Positions 61,177 to 64,000 of a DNA stretch of 64,000 nucleotides are shown here, piece after piece. This DNA comes from Methylobacterium bullatum (lineage in GTDB: Bacteria > Pseudomonadota > Alphaproteobacteria > Rhizobiales > Beijerinckiaceae). The notes below the pieces were generated by a model. The model saw nothing but the letters and a program-made list of their open reading frames with translations. It was not told the origin of the DNA and did not search any database. Every line of letters starts with the position of its first letter. The stretch's first letter is position 1. The DNA lies in NCBI GenBank assembly GCA_902712845.1, contig LR743504.1:1834001-1898000 (forward strand), read 5' to 3'. A program made the position numbers and the translations under genes.

Positions 61177-61948
61177 TCGACGTCGCCGGGCTCTTGCGCC
61201 CGACGCTGTTCCAGGCCCAGCCGAAGGCGAGACCGATCACCGCCCAGAACACGAAGGCGATGCCGAGCGAGCGCGCGGCAAACTGCGCCGCGTAGCCCGG
61301 GGGCAGGGCGGAGGCGGTGTGGCTCGTCTCCGGAGCGCCGGCCAGATGCGGCGCAACGAGGAGCACGATCCCTCCGGCGATGGCGATGAAGGAGCGGCGG
61401 ATCGCGATGAGGTATAGCCCCATGGCGGTCGCGGCCGCGGTCATGATCCACCAGAACTGGCGTTCGGCGAGCGGCGCCGCCTCCATGCCTGGCAGTTCCG
61501 GCGGCAGGCCGAGGGCCGGGGCGAGGGCCACGGCGAGGAACCCCGCGACGGCGAAGCGCAGGCCGGTTTCCGGGCTCGGCTCGCGCCCACAGGCGATGAG
61601 AGCCGCGCCCAGCAACAGAGCGTAGCCGACGCCGCCGACGAGCGTGGCGAGGGCGGTGAAGACCATGCGCGGCAGGCCCGGACCGGGCTGCCAGGCCGGT
61701 GCGACCTCGCCGCCTTCGACACCGTCCGTCTTGCCGCCATGGTCGTGGCCCGAATGGACGGGCACGATGAGGGAGGCCGGCGAGGCGCCGCTCGGCATCC
61801 ATTGCGCCGCCGGCGCCGTGGCTTCGCCGCTCTCGTAACGCTCGGCCGCGATAATCAGTGGCGAGGTGAGGGCGAGCTGTAAGCCCGTGGCGACGACAGC
61901 CGCCAGGAAGCCGGCGACCAGGGCCGCCGACACGAGTCGGATCATCAT
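61169..61948 (-). CDS. cbtA: Cobalt transporter subunit CbtA
   Basis: A 259-residue membrane protein with five helices of the CbtA family, a predicted cobalt transporter. It starts RLVSAALVAGFLAAVVATGL and has a periplasmic His-rich loop (VPVHSGHDHGG) that could bind cobalt, plus the C-terminal FAARSLGIAFVFWAVIGLAF. The two tandem ATGs at 61948 and 61945 are both possible starts. It follows cbtB by 30 bases. Confidence 0.93.
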   Translation of the reverse strand: MMIRLVSAALVAGFLAAVVATGLQLALTSPLIIAAERYESGEATAPAAQWMPSGASPASLIVPVHSGHDHGGKTDGVEGGEVAPAWQPGPGLPRMVFTALATLVGGVGYALLLGAALIACGREPSPETGLRFAVAGFLAVALAPALGLPPELPGMEAAPLAERQFWWIMTAAATAMGLYLIAIRRSFIAIAGGIVLLVAPHLAGAPETSHTASALPPGYAAQFAARSLGIAFVFWAVIGLAFGWAWNSVGRKSPATSNA

Positions 61949-61978
61949 GGAATCAGGTCCTGGCTGAGCGCGAGGCGG

Positions 61979-62155
61979 TCAGTGGCAGGGGAAATTCTGG
62001 GCGTGCCGGAAATCGTGGGCCGCGTTGTGCAGCGCCATCGCCGGGGCGAAGCCGGCCATGAAAACGAGCCCGAGGCCGAGGAAAGCGGCCATGAGCACCG
62101 CGCCGAGACGCTCGTTGCTACGGGTGCCGGTGAGGACGAGGGTGTTGGTGGTCAT
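61979..62155 (-). CDS. cbtB: Cobalt transporter subunit CbtB
   Basis: A 58-residue single-helix protein of the CbtB family. It reads TTNTLVLTGTRSNERLGAVL, a hydrophobic helix (LGLVFMAGFAPAMA), and a conserved metal-binding C-terminus with histidines (LHNAAHDFRHAQNFPCH). It is the first gene after the cobalamin riboswitch, some 65 bases from the riboswitch 3' end, and presumably forms a cobalt transporter with CbtA. Confidence 0.93.
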   Translation of the reverse strand: MTTNTLVLTGTRSNERLGAVLMAAFLGLGLVFMAGFAPAMALHNAAHDFRHAQNFPCH

Positions 62156-62219
62156 CGTGTCAGGTCTCCGGCCGCCCCGCCGGCGGCGTTCGAGGATCGA
62201 GCGGGAGGACGATTAGGTC

Positions 62220-62400
62220 CCCTTCGGAGGGCAGGTCTCCTGGCTCGCGGGTCATCCGGTCCTGCCGCCTTCCCGGATCGCTCCGGTGGCCGATGGCAGG
62301 CCCGTCTCCGCTCACAGTTGCGGGGGCAGCTGCGGTTTCAGGCGCGAGCCCTCACCGCATTCCCTTTTCACCCCGTCGCCGGGGCACCGTCCGAACTTCG
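62220..62400 (-). promoter_or_regulatory. Cobalamin (AdoCbl) riboswitch
   Basis: Read on the minus strand, this leader contains GGTGCCCCG and GGGAATGCGGTG near its 5' end, the B12 box GCTGCCCCCGCAACTGTGAG (about 62310-62334), and GCCAGGAGACCTGCC (62230-62244), the canonical 3' core. It lies 65-70 bases before cbtB, so cobalamin should repress the cbtB-to-cobJ operon. Edges are approximate. Confidence 0.95.
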
Positions 62401-62491
62401 CTTCTACGCGCTCCCGGGAGCGCTGACAACGCGCTGCCAAAGCGTTTCACCACCTTTGACGGGGCAGGGCGGTTTCGCGCTAAAGGGAGCC

Positions 62492-63025
62492 ATGCGGCAG
62501 CTTTCCCCAAGAATGACACTGGTTCTCGGCGGCGCGCGCTCGGGCAAGAGCCTGCACGCGGAGCGCCTGATCGAAGCCTGCCCCGCGCCGTGGCTCTATC
62601 TCGCCACCGCGCAGGCCTGGGACGACGAGATGCGTGAGCGCGTTGCCCTTCACCGGTCGCGCCGCTCGGCCGATTGGATCACGCGGGACGTGCCGATCGA
62701 CCTGGCCGAGGCCGTCGCCGCGGCGACCGGGCCGGTGCTGGTCGATTGCCTGACCCTGTGGCTCACCAACCTGATCCTGTCCGAGACGGACGTCGAGGCC
62801 GCCACCGTCGCGCTGATCGAGGCCTGTGATCGGGCGCCGGGGCCGGTGGTGCTCGTCGGCAACGAGGTCGGTCTCGGCATCGTGCCGGACAACGCGCTCG
62901 CCCGCCGCTTCCGCGACGCGGCCGGGCGCCTGCACCAGCGCCTCGCCGCGCGGGCCGACCATGTGGTGTTCATGGTGGCGGGACTGCCGATGATCGTGAA
63001 ACCCCAACCCGGAGCAGCCGCATGA
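62492..63025 (+). CDS. cobP: Adenosylcobinamide kinase/guanylyltransferase
   Basis: A 177-residue bifunctional enzyme of the nucleotide-loop assembly. The P-loop LVLGGARSGKSLHAERL lies near residue 9, with VLVDCLTLWLTNLIL and VLVGNEVGLGIVPDNALARR, all CobP/CobU signatures. AAAGGGAG precedes the ATG at 62492. It is divergent from the riboswitch-led operon and overlaps cobO (ATGA). Confidence 0.95.
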   Translation: MRQLSPRMTLVLGGARSGKSLHAERLIEACPAPWLYLATAQAWDDEMRERVALHRSRRSADWITRDVPIDLAEAVAAATGPVLVDCLTLWLTNLILSETDVEAATVALIEACDRAPGPVVLVGNEVGLGIVPDNALARRFRDAAGRLHQRLAARADHVVFMVAGLPMIVKPQPGAAA

Positions 63026-63642
63026 GCGTTTCAGATACGAGCGACCCGGAGGCCGACCGTCACCGCGAGAAGATGGAGAAGCGCAAGGCCGTCCAGGATG
63101 CCGAGGTCGCGGGCAAGACGATCGAGAAGGGGCTTCTCATCGTCAATACCGGTCCCGGCAAGGGCAAGACCACGGCCGGGCTCGGCCTCGTCCTGCGGGC
63201 GCTCGGCCATGGCTGGCGGGTCGGCGTGGTCCAGTTCATCAAGGGCGCGTGGGACACGGGCGAGAAGCACGCGCTGAAGGCTTTCGGTGACCGGATCGAA
63301 TGGCACACGCTCGGCGAGGGCTTCACCTGGGAGACCCAGGACAAGGCTCGCGACATCGCGGCGGCCGAGCAGGCCTGGGCCAAGGCCGAGGAGCTGATGG
63401 CGGACCCGACCATCCGCCTCGTCCTCCTCGACGAGCTCAACATCGCCCTGCGCTACGATTACCTGCCCATCGATGCCGTGGTGGCTGCCTTCCGGGCGCG
63501 CCGGCCCGATCTCCACGTCATCGTCACCGGGCGCAACGCCAAGCCGGCCCTCATCGAAGCCGCCGACCTCGTCACCGAGATGGGCAGCGTGAAGCACCAT
63601 TTCTCGGCAGGCGTGAAAGCGCAGGAGGGGATCGAGTTCTGA
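63022..63642 (+). CDS. cobO: Cob(I)yrinic acid a,c-diamide adenosyltransferase
   Basis: A 206-residue ATP:corrinoid adenosyltransferase of the CobA/CobO family that forms the Co-C5' bond. LLIVNTGPGKGKTTAGLGLV is the P-loop (residues about 38-57), with VVQFIKGAWDTGEK and LVLLDELNIALRYDYL. The ATG overlaps the cobP stop codon by four bases. Hairpins follow the gene. Confidence 0.96.
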   Translation: MSVSDTSDPEADRHREKMEKRKAVQDAEVAGKTIEKGLLIVNTGPGKGKTTAGLGLVLRALGHGWRVGVVQFIKGAWDTGEKHALKAFGDRIEWHTLGEGFTWETQDKARDIAAAEQAWAKAEELMADPTIRLVLLDELNIALRYDYLPIDAVVAAFRARRPDLHVIVTGRNAKPALIEAADLVTEMGSVKHHFSAGVKAQEGIEF

Positions 63643-63659
63643 CGACTGGGCGCGGTTCC

Positions 63660-63711
63660 GGCCTGACCGCGCAGTGCGGTCGGTGGCGGGGTCAGGCCCC
63701 GCCGCCGACCG
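63660..63711. terminator. Overlapping hairpins after cobO
   Basis: GGCCTGACC (63660-63668) pairs with GGTCAGGCC (63690-63698); CGGTCGGTGGCGG (63677-63689) pairs with 63699-63711 with one mismatch. The two are mutually exclusive. No T-tract follows. They lie between the convergent cobO and the last gene and may separate the transcripts. Confidence 0.4.
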
Positions 63712-64000
63712 GCTGATTCTCGTGGAGGACGAGCTTCAACGTGGCGACGAAATCCTCCAGGGCGGCGGGATCGAGGTCTCGCTGCAGTGCCCCGTGGGCG
63801 ACGGCGTTGCGCAGGCTCGCGATGGGGCGAAGCCGATCCGCCTCGTCGGGCGTCACGATGCCTTCGCCCGCGAGTTGTTCGATCAGCCGTGCGGGCGATT
63901 GAGATTGCGACAGGCGGTCTGGAATCAAGGCCCGCCCGATGGCTTCGAAGGTCGACCAGCCAAGCAGCAGAGCGGCTTCCATCTGGCCGGTCGCGATGAG
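63692..64000 (-). CDS. Hypothetical protein with HEPN-like motif (truncated by window edge)
   Basis: The C-terminal 102 residues of a gene that runs off the right edge; the frame is open from 64000. The text EAALLLGWSTFEAIGRALIP and LRPIASLRNAVAHGALQRD is helical, and RNAVAH fits the Rx4-6H motif of HEPN domains, which may be RNases or nucleotide-binding helpers. The N-terminal part is outside the window. An internal ATG at 63982 is unlikely to be the true start. Function cannot be set. Confidence 0.6.
   Translation of the reverse strand, partial: LIATGQMEAALLLGWSTFEAIGRALIPDRLSQSQSPARLIEQLAGEGIVTPDEADRLRPIASLRNAVAHGALQRDLDPAALEDFVATLKLVLHENQPVGGGA

Overview
This 64 kb window is GC-rich chromosomal DNA from an alphaproteobacterium. 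It is most likely a Hyphomicrobiales member close to Methylobacterium/Methylorubrum. That assignment is an inference from gene content (BcsS, DUF1465, DUF2256, ExoD, a FeS-type photolyase, the complete-style aerobic cob set with cbtAB) and from dispersed palindromic repeats of a kind common in this group. No 16S or other taxonomic marker is present, and I found no tRNA, rRNA, CRISPR array, prophage or complete insertion sequence.

Layout. 1-12.7 kb is largely housekeeping: the N-terminus of a MOSC protein, clpB, a short-chain fatty acid transporter, a secreted hypothetical, an RTX-repeat protein, the minus-strand block rpmH-rnpA-yidC-engB-DUF423, a structured RNA candidate with a strong terminator, DUF1465 and rpmE. 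12.8-20.7 kb holds an MsbA-like ABC exporter, dnaE, a divergent HxlR regulator/SDR pair, a VanZ-like protein and a MEKHLA protein. 20.8-31 kb holds a chemoreceptor flanked by two decayed small genes, ChaC, a lipoprotein, recO, parC, a HigBA-type toxin-antitoxin pair, infA and a branched-chain amino acid-type binding protein. 31-38 kb holds an XdhC/XdhC/molybdopterin-binding/MobA-like set for molybdenum hydroxylase maturation, DUF2256, a formyltransferase, an SDR gene broken by what appears to be Illumina adapter sequence, a (6-4) photolyase and BcsS. 38-46.7 kb holds ExoD, the znuB-znuC-small ORF/zur zinc locus, a polyprenyl-phosphate sugar transferase, a 646-residue protein of unknown function, a heme-oxygenase-like monooxygenase and an XRE regulator.

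46.7-63.6 kb is an aerobic cobalamin (B12) cluster. One minus-strand operon, cbtB-cbtA-DUF1636-cobW-DUF4349-cobN-cobG-cobH-cobI-cobJ, has mostly overlapping start and stop codons and sits behind a cobalamin riboswitch. A second minus-strand run is cobL-cobE-cobM-cobB. cobK and cobP-cobO are on the plus strand. Together they cover cobalt uptake, corrin ring methylation and contraction (CobI, G, J, M, K, L, H), a,c-diamide formation (CobB), cobalt insertion (CobN) and adenosylation (CobO). CobF, CobS, CobT and the later lower-ligand genes are not in the window.

Most notable observations: (1) positions about 35267-35376 match Nextera/P5 adapter sequence preceded by a poly-T run, so the apparent break in the SDR gene is very likely an assembly artefact; (2) palindromic repeat elements lie in frame inside both cobN and cobG, adding about 40 and 30 residues to essential biosynthetic enzymes; (3) an undescribed structured RNA with a UUCG tetraloop hairpin and a strong terminator lies at about 11.5 kb; (4) a 43-residue membrane peptide is encoded in the zinc-uptake operon; (5) a DUF4349 lipoprotein is embedded in the B12 operon.
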